Shown: positions 17,535 through 25,506, counted from the stretch's first letter. The stretch is 53,955 bases of DNA from Methanomicrobiales archaeon (GCA_030019205.1 JASEFH010000018.1:1-53955); one strand, 5' to 3'. Made by a program: numbers and translations. The notes: generated by a model not told the origin, from the sequence alone.

Positions 17535-18176
17535 ATGGACCTGACAGACGCCTGCATCTACCCTTACCCTCTCGGGGACTCTTCGGTGTGGAGGATGGCT
17601 CTCGAAGCCGGCGAACTTGGATTCGACAGCATCGTAGCCCTCGACAGCGCCTGTCCGTACGAGGGGGGCGTCCGGGTGCTGCGGGGCGCCCTGATTCAGG
17701 AGAAGACGGTGAAAGCGGCGATCGGGCAGGTGAGGCGGGTCGGGTCCGGGGCAGAGGTGGTTCTGGTAGAAGGCGGGGATCTCTCCTTCAACCGTGGGGT
17801 CCTGTCGATTCGGGGTATCCATATCCTGCGCCAGATCCATCGCACTCCCAGGAACGCCTTTGACCACATCGCCGCACGGATGGCGGCCGAACGGTCGGTG
17901 GCAATCGACATCGATCTCCAGCCCCTGGTGCAGGGCCGGGGATCGGTGCGGCAGAGAGCCCTGCAGCGGTATGCGGACATCCTCCGCCTGCAGCGGCACT
18001 TCCGGTTCCCGCTGACAGTCTCCAGCAGCGCCCGCTCCATTCTCGATCTCCGCTCACCGCGGGAGTGTGCTGCCCTCTGCTCCCTCTTCGGTATGCAGGA
18101 GAGCGAGGTGCGTGCTGCCCTCTCCACGGTGGGACGGCTGCTCTCCCCCCGGGGAGCGGTGCGGGTGGTGGCATGA
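17535..18176 (+). CDS. rnp3: Ribonuclease P protein component 3 (Rpp30 homologue)
   Basis: 213 residues, a TIM-barrel-like protein: 'MDLTDACIYPYPLGDSSVWR', 'AGELGFDSIVALDS', 'VLVEGGDLSFNRGVLS', 'HRTPRNAFDHIAARMAAERS', 'AIDIDLQPLVQGRGSVRQRA' and 'RSPRECAALCSLFGM'. It pairs with component 2 to stabilise the catalytic domain of RNase P RNA in tRNA 5' maturation. It starts 25 bases after eL15 and overlaps rnp2 by 4 bases (ATGA). Confidence 0.93.
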   Translation: MDLTDACIYPYPLGDSSVWRMALEAGELGFDSIVALDSACPYEGGVRVLRGALIQEKTVKAAIGQVRRVGSGAEVVLVEGGDLSFNRGVLSIRGIHILRQIHRTPRNAFDHIAARMAAERSVAIDIDLQPLVQGRGSVRQRALQRYADILRLQRHFRFPLTVSSSARSILDLRSPRECAALCSLFGMQESEVRAALSTVGRLLSPRGAVRVVA

Positions 18177-18658
18177 AACCTCTCCCCCCGACCCTGAGAG
18201 AGAAGCGGCGGTACATTCTTGCCAGAATCGTTCCGCGGTGGCGCATACCGGAGGACGCCCGGCTGCTGCACCTGGCCGTGATGGAGGCGGCCACATCCCT
18301 CTGGGGGGATGCAGAGGCGGCGCAGATCCAGCCTGCGGTGGTGCTCCTGCAGGGTGACTGCGCCATCGTCCGCTGCCGGAGGGGGACGGAGCGGCAGCTC
18401 GCGGTCGCGATGGCGACCATTTGCCGGATCGGGGAGGATGCGGTCGCCGTCCGCACGATCGCCACCTCTGGAACGATCCGCACCCTCAAAGAGCGGATAC
18501 GAGAGCCGCCCCCTCCCGAGCAGGGGAGAGATGTGGCACTCGCCGAAAAGAACTATGCTACCTACCGTCACGGGCGGCACAAGGTTGATTTAGTTGCGAA
18601 AAGTAATAAAAGTCAGAAGTTACTATTCTTCACCCAGAAAGAGATCGAGGAGATTTAA
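18173..18658 (+). CDS. rnp2: Ribonuclease P protein component 2 (Pop5 homologue)
   Basis: 161 residues: 'LPPTLREKRRYILARI' at the N-terminus, then 'SLWGDAEAAQIQPAVVLLQG', 'AIVRCRRGTERQLAVAMATI' and 'TSGTIRTLKERI' typical of Pop5. An added C-terminal tail of about 45 residues, basic and AT-richer in DNA, ends at the TAATG junction with psmA. It works as a dimer partner of Rnp3. Start fixed by the ATGA overlap with rnp3. Confidence 0.92.
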   Translation: MKPLPPTLREKRRYILARIVPRWRIPEDARLLHLAVMEAATSLWGDAEAAQIQPAVVLLQGDCAIVRCRRGTERQLAVAMATICRIGEDAVAVRTIATSGTIRTLKERIREPPPPEQGRDVALAEKNYATYRHGRHKVDLVAKSNKSQKLLFFTQKEIEEI

Positions 18659-19380
18659 TGCAACCGCAATACCAGATGGGATATGATAGGGCGATTACTG
18701 TATTCAGCCCCGATGGGCGTCTTTACCAGGTGGAGTATGCGCGGGAGGCCGTTAAGCGGGGTACCACCGCGGTCGGGCTGAAGTGCAGGGGAGCGGTCGC
18801 CCTGATCGTCGACAAGAGGGTCTCGACAAAGCTGCTGGAGCCGGCGTCCATCGAGAAGATCTTCAAGATCGACGAACATATCGGTGTGGCCTCCTCCGGG
18901 CTTGTGGGAGATGCGCGCTCGCTCGTCGATCGCGCGCGGATCGAGGCCCAGATCAACCGCGTCACCTACGACGAGCCGATCGACGTGGAGACGCTCAGCA
19001 AGAAACTCTGCGATCACATGCAGCTCTATACCCAGTTCGGAGGTGCACGCCCGTACGGGACGGCCCTGCTCATCATCGGTGTCAGCCACGGGGAGGCGAA
19101 GCTCTTCGAGACCGATCCGAGCGGCACCCTGCTGGAGTACAAGGCGACGGCGATCGGGATCGGTCGACCGGCGGTGATGAAAGTCTTCGAGGAGGAGTAT
19201 AGGGAGGACATCTCGATGGAGGATGCGGTGCTGCTGGGCCTGAAGGCCCTCAATACCGCAACGGAGGGCAAGTTCGATGTGAGCACGGTCGAGATCGGTC
19301 TCATCGAGGTGGATAACCCGCTTTTCCGCCGAATGACCAAGGAAGAGGTCGCGAGGTACGTCGAGAAGATTGGGGAGTGA
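18658..19380 (+). CDS. psmA: 20S proteasome alpha subunit
   Basis: 240 residues. Alpha-type N-terminus 'YQMGYDRAITVFSPDGRLYQ' plus 'VEYAREAVKRGTTAVGLK', 'GVASSGLVGDARSLVDRARI' and 'GGARPYGTALLIIGV'. Alpha rings gate the proteolytic chamber; the HbYX-docking ATPase and beta subunit are not in this window. Its ATG overlaps the rnp2 stop by one base (TAATG). SBDS follows 12 bases downstream. Confidence 0.97.
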   Translation: MQPQYQMGYDRAITVFSPDGRLYQVEYAREAVKRGTTAVGLKCRGAVALIVDKRVSTKLLEPASIEKIFKIDEHIGVASSGLVGDARSLVDRARIEAQINRVTYDEPIDVETLSKKLCDHMQLYTQFGGARPYGTALLIIGVSHGEAKLFETDPSGTLLEYKATAIGIGRPAVMKVFEEEYREDISMEDAVLLGLKALNTATEGKFDVSTVEIGLIEVDNPLFRRMTKEEVARYVEKIGE

Positions 19381-19392
19381 ATCGGGAAAGCC

Positions 19393-20097
19393 ATGATTCC
19401 TCTTGAAAGGGCGGTTGTGGCCCGTCTCGAGAGCCATGGAGAGCGTTTTGAAATTCTCGTGGATCCCGAACGGGCAGCACTGGTGCGGCAGGGCAGGGAC
19501 GTGAACATCGAGGATGTGGTCGCAGCCCTCCACGTCTTCGAGCACGCCTCCCGCGGGACGAAGGCGTCGGAGGAGTCCCTGATGAAGGTATTCCACACGA
19601 CCGATTTCGACACGGTTGCGCGGCGCATCCTTCAGAAGGGTGAGATTCACCTGACCGCGGAGCAGCGCCGCCAGATGATGGCTGCAAAGAAGCTACAGGT
19701 CGTCAACTTCATCGCACGCAACGCGGTGAACCCGCAGACCGGTCTGCCGCACCCGCCGCAGCGGATCGAGATGGCGATGGAGGAGGCGCGCGTCAACATC
19801 GATCCCTTCAGGCACCTGGACGAACTCGTAAAGGAGACCGTGAAAGCGATCCGCCCCCTTCTGCCCATCCGCTTCGAGGAGATGCGGATTGCGGTCAGGG
19901 TGCCGGCGGAGTACGCAGCGAAGGGGTATGGCGAACTGCAGTCCGCAGCCACCATCGAACGGGATGAGTGGCAGAAGGACGGTTCATGGATCGCGATCGT
20001 ACGCATCCCGGGCGGCATCCAGAGGGATTTCTACGATCTGGTCAACCGCATCACCCGGGGCGAAGGCGAGGTCAAAATTCTCGAGCACACCACCTGA
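19393..20097 (+). CDS. sdo1: Ribosome maturation protein SBDS (Sdo1)
   Basis: 234 residues, the normal archaeal length with three domains. FYSH domain: 'RFEILVDPERAALVRQGRDV' and 'ASEESLMKVFHTTDFDTVAR'. Helical middle: 'LTAEQRRQMMAAKKLQVVNF' and 'NPQTGLPHPPQRIEMAMEEA'. Ferredoxin-like end: 'IPGGIQRDFYDLVNRIT'. SBDS helps release the anti-association factor from 50S subunits. In most archaea the next genes are exosome subunits rrp4/rrp41/rrp42; here eL43 follows after only 55 bases. Confidence 0.96.
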   Translation: MIPLERAVVARLESHGERFEILVDPERAALVRQGRDVNIEDVVAALHVFEHASRGTKASEESLMKVFHTTDFDTVARRILQKGEIHLTAEQRRQMMAAKKLQVVNFIARNAVNPQTGLPHPPQRIEMAMEEARVNIDPFRHLDELVKETVKAIRPLLPIRFEEMRIAVRVPAEYAAKGYGELQSAATIERDEWQKDGSWIAIVRIPGGIQRDFYDLVNRITRGEGEVKILEHTT

Positions 20098-20100
20098 ACA

Positions 20101-20110
20101 ACTATATTAA
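20101..20110 (+). promoter_or_regulatory. TATA box of the eL43-rpo12-Brix-pcc1 unit
   Basis: ACTATATTAA lies 3 bases after the SBDS stop and predicts transcription start near 20132, 21 bases before the eL43 ATG. It indicates a separate promoter at the point where exosome genes are usually found. Confidence 0.55.
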
Positions 20111-20152
20111 GAGAAAGAGCCAATATATCAGGACAGAAGGAGTCACAGGAAC

Positions 20153-20443
20153 ATGGCCAAAAAGGCGCAGAAAGCCAAAGGCAGAATATCGGGAAGTGCA
20201 GGCCGATTCGGGCCAAGATATGGCAGATTTATACGAAAGAGGGTTGCAGAGGTCGAGAGTGTGCAGAAAGCGGTCCATCGCTGCCCCAACTGCGATCAGA
20301 CGGCCGTGCGCCGTGCGGGGACCGGCATCTGGCTTTGCAGGAAATGCGGATACAAATTTGCCGGTGGCGCCTATGTGCCCCAGACGCCGACACTGCGTAT
20401 CGCCCTCCGCACGATAGAGAGATCGATGTCCAGAGAGGAGTAG
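20153..20443 (+). CDS. rpl37A: Large ribosomal subunit protein eL43 (L37Ae)
   Basis: 96 residues. Basic start '[20 protein letters not shown]', then a zinc ribbon with 'CPNC' and 'CRKC' (C-x2-C twice) and '[14 protein letters not shown]'. Structural 50S protein. Its stop is 3 bases before the GTG of rpo12. Confidence 0.96.
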   Translation: MAKKAQKAKGRISGSAGRFGPRYGRFIRKRVAEVESVQKAVHRCPNCDQTAVRRAGTGIWLCRKCGYKFAGGAYVPQTPTLRIALRTIERSMSREE

Positions 20444-20446
20444 ACC

Positions 20447-20581
20447 GTGGCAGGAGCCTACAAGTGCGCGCGGTGTAAGTACAAGGTGGAGATCGACATC
20501 AACGTGCGGTGCCCTTACTGTGGTCACCGCATTCTCTACAAGGAGAGGGGAGCCGGTATCAAGGCCATCAAGGCCCGATGA
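20447..20581 (+). CDS. rpo12: DNA-directed RNA polymerase subunit Rpo12 (P)
   Basis: 44 residues from GTG 20447: '[17 protein letters not shown]', '[15 protein letters not shown]', '[10 protein letters not shown]'. C-x2-C (CARC) and C-x2-C (CPYC) form the zinc site of the eukaryotic RPB12/archaeal P subunit, which helps assemble the Rpo3-Rpo11 platform. The size, the two CxxC motifs and the position after eL43 are all typical. Its end overlaps the next ATG by 4 bases (ATGA). Confidence 0.95.
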   Translation: MAGAYKCARCKYKVEIDINVRCPYCGHRILYKERGAGIKAIKAR

Positions 20582-20979
20582 CCCTTGTAACCAGCTCCCG
20601 GAAGCCGGTTCCGGAAGTGCGTGCCCTCTGCCGGGACATCGCGTTCGCCCTCGAGGGGCAGTGTCTCACCCGCGGAAAGCGGGATCTCGACGGATTAAAA
20701 GCGACGGATCCCACCATCGTGATCGTCTGCAGGCAGCCGAAGGGATACCGCCTCCAGGTGATTCACGGCGGGGAAGTGGTTGCCGATTACCCCATCCCAT
20801 CCTTCTCTGTCCGACCCCGTTCCTCGCGGAGGGCCCGAAGGGGCCTCTCGGTCTCCAACCGATCCGTTTTCGAGGAGCTCTCGCCGTATCTCAGCGTGGA
20901 GTATACGGGCGCGGAGACCTGCACCCTGGAGTTTGACGGCACGCAGGCGCGGCACTACGTTCTGGAGGTGCTGGGATGA
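20578..20979 (+). CDS. Brix-domain rRNA maturation protein
   Basis: 133 residues from ATG 20578: '[20 protein letters not shown]', '[17 protein letters not shown]', '[11 protein letters not shown]'. The N-terminal 'TSSRKP' signature and size fit the short archaeal Brix/Imp4-like proteins, thought to act in rRNA processing. It is the partner gene of rpo12 and pcc1 in many archaea. It overlaps both neighbours by 4 bases. Confidence 0.85.
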   Translation: MTLVTSSRKPVPEVRALCRDIAFALEGQCLTRGKRDLDGLKATDPTIVIVCRQPKGYRLQVIHGGEVVADYPIPSFSVRPRSSRRARRGLSVSNRSVFEELSPYLSVEYTGAETCTLEFDGTQARHYVLEVLG

Positions 20980-21236
20980 AGCGGCATACGGCCTGTTTCC
21001 GATTCGAAACCCCCCATGCCGGGAGGCTGTATCGCGTAGTTCTCCCGGAGTCTGGGGGCGGTGAGGGGAGCGGCCGCTCCTCGGCGGCGGTCGCGCTCGA
21101 AGGCGGCGCTCTCGTGCTCCGTGTTGAGGCTTCGGACATCTCTGCCCTGCGGGCAGCACTGAACATGTGGCTCCGCCTGATCAGCGTCGCCGAAGAGATG
21201 CAGGAGGCGGCGAGGGAGTGCCTCCCTCCGGGGTGA
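20976..21236 (+). CDS. pcc1: KEOPS complex subunit Pcc1
   Basis: 86 residues: 'FRFETPHAGRLYRVVLPES', a variable serine/glycine insert, then 'VLRVEASDISALRAALNMWL' followed by 'RLISVAEEM'. Pcc1 is the dimerisation subunit of KEOPS, which makes t6A37 in ANN-decoding tRNAs. It starts within the ATGA overlap of the Brix gene. Usually pfdB follows directly; here a DUF2769 gene and two spacers intervene. Confidence 0.9.
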   Translation: MKRHTACFRFETPHAGRLYRVVLPESGGGEGSGRSSAAVALEGGALVLRVEASDISALRAALNMWLRLISVAEEMQEAARECLPPG

Positions 21237-21705
21237 GCACCAGAATGACCATGCGTCACTTTTCACGTACCTGCTCTCGGTTCCCGACAGGAATGCGATT
21301 GTAGAACTGCATTGGTGCGGATCTGAAACTATCCGGGAACCTCTCATCGAGGGATCCCATTTCGGGAGCAACGCTTTCCGGCGCAGTCTGCACCTGTCCC
21401 GCGGATCGTCCCCCGGGGTCAGGAGCCGCATGGCAGATTCCTCCCGTGCAAGTAGCCTTTCACCGGGATCGTTCGCGGAGGTGGGAGTTCGCCCCGCCTG
21501 CGGATATGTTCGCCGTCCCGGCAGGGTCCCGCCTCCGATGCGAATCTCGACAGAGCCATTCTTGCCATTGTATTTTCGCGCCGATTCCGACGCAATCGTT
21601 CGTCCATGGAGAAGCCCCTCTTCGCTGGGAATGCTGCTCACTCCGTCGGGCGGAACGTGCGATACATTCAAATACTCAAACTATTCCTTATGGTGTGGTG
21701 ATCGA
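21237..21705. other. Intergenic, no credible gene
   Basis: About 470 bases with no family resemblance in any frame. The last 45 bases are AT-rich (TACATTCAAATACTC) and probably carry the promoter of the DUF2769 gene. Confidence 0.5.
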
Positions 21706-22020
21706 ATGGACAAATTCGAGCAGATCCTGCTGTCGATGAAGGAGATGTCTCCTGAAGACCTGAAGAAGACGCTGGAAGACCGGAGGAACATGTGCCTCTG
21801 CCCGGGATGCCCCACGTATACGCGGTGTGCGAAGGAGGCGGACGAGAAATTCTTCTGCAATACGGGGAAGAGTTTCATGTGCATCGATACGGAAGTAGCC
21901 TGTCTCTGCCCGACCTGTCCGGTGTGGACCGATATGGGGCTCAAGTACAAATTCTTCTGCACGAGGAGTTCGGAGAAGGCGCAGAGGTACGAGAACACCA
22001 TCTGGGGAACGCGGTATTGA
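21706..22020 (+). CDS. DUF2769 cysteine-rich protein
   Basis: 104 residues from ATG 21706. Cysteine pairs lie in 'CLCPGCPTYTRC', 'FFCNTGKSFMC', 'CLCPTCPVW' and 'KFFCTRSSE', nine in total, suggesting a metal or Fe-S site. The N-terminal 'FEQILLSMKEMSPEDLKKTL' is helical. DUF2769 is common in methanogens and has no known function. GGTGATCG precedes the ATG. It sits between pcc1 and pfdB as an apparent insertion in the conserved cluster. Confidence 0.85.
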   Translation: MDKFEQILLSMKEMSPEDLKKTLEDRRNMCLCPGCPTYTRCAKEADEKFFCNTGKSFMCIDTEVACLCPTCPVWTDMGLKYKFFCTRSSEKAQRYENTIWGTRY

Positions 22021-22279
22021 TCGCACCTCCCTCCTCCTTTCTCGTAGATCCGGGCAAAACGCCCCGTTAGTCCGGTTTGCATCCCGCTGCATTCCGAGAA
22101 AAAATCTCGTTCGCGCCGATAACCGCAATGCCATGCACAGGACTTTGCGATGGATCAGCAATACGGGGCCGCCTTTCGTTGCTGGCGGAATCCGGCCCTG
22201 CGGGGGTGGCGACCGCAAAGGGATAAAGGTGAAAAGGTTGTAATAGTACTACATCGAGTTCAAGAGGAGGTTTTTTGCG

Positions 22280-22651
22280 ATGCAACAGATACCCCCCAAA
22301 GTGCAGAACCAGATCGCCATGCTTCAACAGTTGCAGCAGCAGCTGCAGACGGTCGTCGGGCAGAAGACGCAGTATGAGATAGCGCTCCGCGAGGCGAAGC
22401 GTGCCGGCGAGGAGCTGAAAGAGGTCCCGGAGGATGCAGAGATCTTCACCAATATCGGCACCGTGATGATCCAGCAGAAGAAGTCGAAGGTCGAGGCGTC
22501 CCTGAACGAACGGATCGAGACGCTGGAGCTCCGCATCAAGTCTCTCGAAAAACAGGAGAAGGCACTCCAGACGCGATTCGAGCAGGTGAGCGCGCAGGTC
22601 CGCGGGGCACTGGGCGGAGGCGAGGCCCCTCCCAGCCCGGCCGCCGAATAA
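22280..22651 (+). CDS. pfdB: Prefoldin subunit beta
   Basis: 123 residues: an N-terminal helix 'QNQIAMLQQLQQQLQTVVGQ', the hairpin 'DAEIFTNIGTVMIQQKKSKV' and a C-terminal helix 'IETLELRIKSLEKQEKAL', i.e. two coiled coils flanking a beta hairpin. With the alpha subunit it forms the jellyfish-shaped hexameric chaperone that passes unfolded proteins to the thermosome. Ribosome site GAGGAGG precedes the ATG. A TATA-like GTAATAGTAC lies about 45 bases upstream. Confidence 0.96.
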   Translation: MQQIPPKVQNQIAMLQQLQQQLQTVVGQKTQYEIALREAKRAGEELKEVPEDAEIFTNIGTVMIQQKKSKVEASLNERIETLELRIKSLEKQEKALQTRFEQVSAQVRGALGGGEAPPSPAAE

Positions 22652-22669
22652 ATCATTTTTCAGATTCGG

Positions 22670-22707
22670 TGCCGGTTCGTCTGCCTTGCTGGCAACGCGA
22701 ACCGGCA
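22670..22707 (+). terminator. Nested stem-loop after pfdB
   Basis: TGCCGGTTCG (22670-22679) pairs perfectly with CGAACCGGCA (22698-22707). Inside is a 4-pair stem TGCC/GGCA around TTGCT. It begins 18 bases after the pfdB stop, following an ATTTTTC tract. It may end the transcript or stabilise its 3' end; archaeal termination does not strictly need a hairpin. Confidence 0.45.
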
Positions 22708-23222
22708 TTCCCCTCGATCGGTCCCGTGGTTGGGACAGGACGGAATGCCATTTGATGGGGATGCACAGAGTCCCTTCTCCTTCGGGGCTCTCGTCTTGGG
22801 GGTGTCAGGACACACAGCAGGGACTCGGGGCAGGGGTGCATGGCGGCCGCATCCGGACTTGCCGCTGTTCAAAATCGCGAGATGTTTTATTCATTTTGCA
22901 GAGTGGTATCAACAGGCTGTCAGGATCCGCCATCCGATTGTCGTCCGCGGGAGCCGCAGGCAGGCTAGAGCCGAACAGTCCGTTGGGGCCATCGGAACTG
23001 GCGGGGGTGAACCCCTCGGGTGCATTGGGCCCGGGTTGAGGGAGCCAGCGGGATCGCACCGAAGCGCAGCGGTGTGTGGATGGAGGAACCCTCCCGCGGA
23101 CCCTTCAGCCCAGACCGATAATCCTGTTCTCCACCGGGCACGCCTCCCCGTGCAGGACGATTCGTCCTGCTGCAACCGCGACCGGTGAATGGGGTCGGAC
23201 GAATAATAAAGGAGGGTTCTGT
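22708..23222. other. Intergenic between convergent genes
   Basis: About 500 bases between pfdB (plus) and the LeuA-family gene (minus) without a credible gene. It holds a perfect 9-base inverted repeat with one central base at 23152-23170. Confidence 0.5.
23152..23170. repeat. Perfect inverted repeat GCAGGACGA-T-TCGTCCTGC
   Basis: Nine-base arms around one base, about 50 bases beyond the 3' end of the LeuA-family gene. It could form a hairpin (stem GCAGGAC, loop GATTC) at the end of that transcript, or be a protein site. Confidence 0.5.
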
Positions 23223-24755
23223 TCAGGTGCGGTGCAGGAGGTTGATCGCGTTGACCATCGCCTCCACCGAGGCGAGGATGATGTCGTCGCTGGACGCGCT
23301 TGCACTGATGATCCGCCCCCCCTCGTCCTCCACGGCGATGGTGACATGCCCGATGGCATCCGTCCCGCCGGAGATCGCCTCGATGTTGAACTCCTTCAGC
23401 TGGACGTGGGTCGGCAGGATCCCAAGGACCGCCTTCATGGCCGCATCCACGGGACCGTTCCCGACGCTGCTGAAGACATGGTCGCTGCCGTTCACTTTGG
23501 CCTTGATCGTGGCGGTCGGGATCACGTGGTTTCCCGTCATGACCGCGATCCCCTCCAGTTCGAGGATCTTCCGCCCATTGGTCGTCCCCATGACGCTGTC
23601 GGCGATCTCGTAGAGGTCGGCATCGGTCACGCGCTTGCCCTTGCCCGCGATGGCCTTGATGCGGAGGACGATCTCATCGAGCTCCGCCTCGGAAGGCGAG
23701 ATATGGGCATCTTCGAGCATCTGCCGCACCGCATGCCGCCCGACGTGCTTGCCGAGTTTCAGCCTGCGGCGGTGCCCCACCATCTCGGGAGTGAGGATGC
23801 CGGGCTCGAAGGTCTCGGAGCAGGCGATGACACCGTGCGAGTGGATCCCGCTCTCGTGCGAGAATGCGTTGTCCCCCACGATCGGCTGGGTGGGCACGAG
23901 GCTGATCCCCGAGTATCGGGAGACCAGGCGCGAGGTCTCCACGATCTTCCGGGTCCTGATGCCTGTTGAGATGCCGTAGATGGACTCCAGCGCCATCACG
24001 GTCTCGGCGAGATCGGCGTTCCCCGCCCGCTCCCCGAGGCCGTTCACCGTGACCTGCACCTGCGAAGCCCCGCCTTCCACGGCGGCGAGGGTGTTGGCCA
24101 CGGCGAGGCCGAAGTCGTTGTGGCAGTGCACGTCGATGGGTGCATCCACCTCGCCAGCGATGCGGGTGATCAGCTCCCGCATGGCACCGGGTGTGATCAC
24201 GCCCACGGTATCGGGGACGTTGACGATCGTCGCCCCGCTCTCGACTGCCGCCTTCAGGACCCGGATCAAGTAGTCCCATTCCGTGCGGGTGGCATCCATC
24301 GCCGAGAACATCACCATGCCAAAGTGATCGCGGGCGTACGCAACCGTGCTCCGCGTGATCTCCAGCACCTCTTCGGCGCTCTTCTTGATGGTGTGCTCCC
24401 GCTGGACCCGCGAGGTGGGAATGAAGACGTGCACCATATCCACGTCGCAGTCCAGGCAGGTGTCGATATCGGCCTTCAGCATGCGGGCGAGCCCGCAGAT
24501 GTTCGACTCGAGATCGAGGGCGGCGATCGTCTTGACCGTCTCCCGTTCGCTCTCGGAAGAGGCCGGAAATCCCGCTTCGATCGTGTATACGCCGATATCC
24601 GAGAGCTGACGCGCGATATCGATCTTCTGCGAGAGCGTAAACGAGATTCCGGGCGTCTGTTCGCCATCCCGGAGGGTGGTGTCGAAAACAGTCACATTCT
24701 TGGGTGCTCGGTTAGGGACAAAGAAGGCAATTCCCCACGTCGGTTGTCCCCGCAC
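23223..24755 (-). CDS. leuA: 2-isopropylmalate synthase family protein (LeuA/CimA/AksA type)
   Basis: 510 residues from GTG 24755. HMGL-like TIM barrel: '[14 protein letters not shown]', '[20 protein letters not shown]' (metal-binding HCHND) and '[15 protein letters not shown]'. Linker: '[19 protein letters not shown]'. A C-terminal regulatory domain is present ('[20 protein letters not shown]' onward), as in LeuA and CimA. Condenses acetyl-CoA with a 2-oxo acid; LeuA (leucine) is the first guess, but citramalate or homocitrate synthase cannot be excluded by eye. Start is uncertain: GTG 24695 would begin right at the barrel and leave room for a 20-codon leader ORF. Confidence 0.88.
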   Translation of the reverse strand: MRGQPTWGIAFFVPNRAPKNVTVFDTTLRDGEQTPGISFTLSQKIDIARQLSDIGVYTIEAGFPASSESERETVKTIAALDLESNICGLARMLKADIDTCLDCDVDMVHVFIPTSRVQREHTIKKSAEEVLEITRSTVAYARDHFGMVMFSAMDATRTEWDYLIRVLKAAVESGATIVNVPDTVGVITPGAMRELITRIAGEVDAPIDVHCHNDFGLAVANTLAAVEGGASQVQVTVNGLGERAGNADLAETVMALESIYGISTGIRTRKIVETSRLVSRYSGISLVPTQPIVGDNAFSHESGIHSHGVIACSETFEPGILTPEMVGHRRRLKLGKHVGRHAVRQMLEDAHISPSEAELDEIVLRIKAIAGKGKRVTDADLYEIADSVMGTTNGRKILELEGIAVMTGNHVIPTATIKAKVNGSDHVFSSVGNGPVDAAMKAVLGILPTHVQLKEFNIEAISGGTDAIGHVTIAVEDEGGRIISASASSDDIILASVEAMVNAINLLHRT

Positions 24756-24774
24756 TCTCTGCGTTGCGAGTCAT
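24712..24774 (-). other. Possible 20-codon leader ORF before the LeuA-family gene
   Basis: ATG 24774 opens a short frame ending in TAA (24712-24714) with product ending 'GNCLLCP'. Two adjacent CTT leucine codons come shortly before the stop. It is out of frame with the synthase and lies at the predicted 5' end of the mRNA. It could be a leader peptide, or chance. Confidence 0.25.
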
Positions 24775-24796
24775 ACCTGTACTGTTGATCGCTCGC

Positions 24797-24806
24797 GTAT
24801 TTAAAA
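24797..24806 (-). promoter_or_regulatory. TATA box of the LeuA-family gene
   Basis: TTTTAAATAC on the minus strand predicts transcription start near 24776, about 20 bases before the GTG at 24755. Confidence 0.55.
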
Positions 24807-24840
24807 GGAGCATATCGCGACGGGCCGGACAAACGATATG

Positions 24841-24849
24841 TTTAATATG
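24841..24849 (+). promoter_or_regulatory. TATA box of the tRNA genes
   Basis: TTTAATATG is centred about 31 bases upstream of the tRNA-Tyr 5' end, as expected for a transcript with a short 5' leader covering both tRNAs. Confidence 0.5.
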
Positions 24850-24876
24850 GCACCTGACCAACGTAATAGAGCAATA

Positions 24877-24985
24877 CCCGCCTTAACTCAGCCTGGTAGA
24901 GTGCGCGGCTGTAGTATGGTTTACCGACAACGGAGGTAACTGCGCAGCTACCGCGATGTCCCCGGTTCGAATCCGGGAGGCGGGA
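24877..24985 (+). tRNA. tRNA-Tyr (GTA) with a 35-base intron
   Basis: The acceptor stem CCCGCCT/AGGCGGG (24877-24883, 24978-24984) has the C1-G72 pair typical of archaeal tRNA-Tyr and discriminator A. D stem ACTC/GAGT; anticodon stem CGCGG/CCGCG (24904-24908, 24951-24955); T stem CCCGG/CCGGG. The anticodon is GTA at 24911-24913. An intron (24915-24949) follows position 37. The junction forms a bulge-helix-bulge: CTGT pairs with GCAG, with 3-base bulges AG^T and CT^A, so the splicing endonuclease can cut at the expected places. The intron itself folds (GTTTACC/GGTAAC). Confidence 0.96.
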
Positions 24986-24995
24986 TATCTGCCGT

Positions 24996-25068
24996 GCCCA
25001 GGTAGTGTAGCGGCCTATCATGTCGGCCTGTCACGCCGACGACTCGGATTCAAATTCCGACCTGGGCG
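24996..25068 (+). tRNA. tRNA-Asp (GTC)
   Basis: 73 bases. Acceptor GCCCAGG/CCTGGGC, anticodon loop CTGTCAC giving GTC, T arm TCGGA TTCAAAT TCCGA, discriminator G. It lies 10 bases after tRNA-Tyr and is probably on the same precursor. A T-run (GTTTTTTC at about 25081-25088) follows and may terminate transcription. CCA is not encoded. Confidence 0.96.
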
Positions 25069-25299
25069 TTCCGTTACACCGTTTTTTCAGATCGGTTCTG
25101 CCGGTCCGCGCATCTGTGCCGAGCGAGATCCGAAGGATCGATTCTGCCTGATCCCCGATGCCGTTATCCCCCGCGGAAAGGGCGGATTTTCGATGGGTGC
25201 CGATCAAATCCGCCCACAGAGGATCGGGGATCGAGCCTCTCTACGGCGATGGATGCGACCCAGTGTACGACCATAGTCAGAAGGATTCCCGGTGTTGTC
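25069..25299. other. Intergenic after the tRNAs
   Basis: Contains the T-run terminator candidate at about 25081-25088; no gene seen. Confidence 0.5.
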
Positions 25300-25506
25300 T
25301 CACCGCTTCGCCGCCGTGAACGCGTCGTACATGCTGTAGAGCCAGATCAGCACGAAGAAGGGGATGCCGATGACGAAGGTCGAGAGCGCGCCGAACACGA
25401 CCGCTGCAGCGAACAGGAGTGCCGCCTTCAGGAGCTGGCCGGTGTAGAACTGCCCCAGCCCCGGGATGAAGAATGACAGGGCCAGTGCAATGAATGGCGA
25501 GGCCAT
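25300..25506 (-). CDS. Small TM2-like membrane protein
   Basis: 68 residues from ATG 25506 ('MASPFIALALSFFIPGLGQF'). Pattern 'SFFIPGLGQFYTGQLLKA' followed by a hydrophobic helix, 'GIPFFVLIWLYSMYDAFTAA' at the end; the G-x-G-Q-F-Y-x-G-x-x-x-K core is typical of TM2/DUF-type small proteins. Function unknown. The longer in-frame extension to 25662 is unlike the family and was excluded. Confidence 0.75.
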   Translation of the reverse strand: MASPFIALALSFFIPGLGQFYTGQLLKAALLFAAAVVFGALSTFVIGIPFFVLIWLYSMYDAFTAAKR

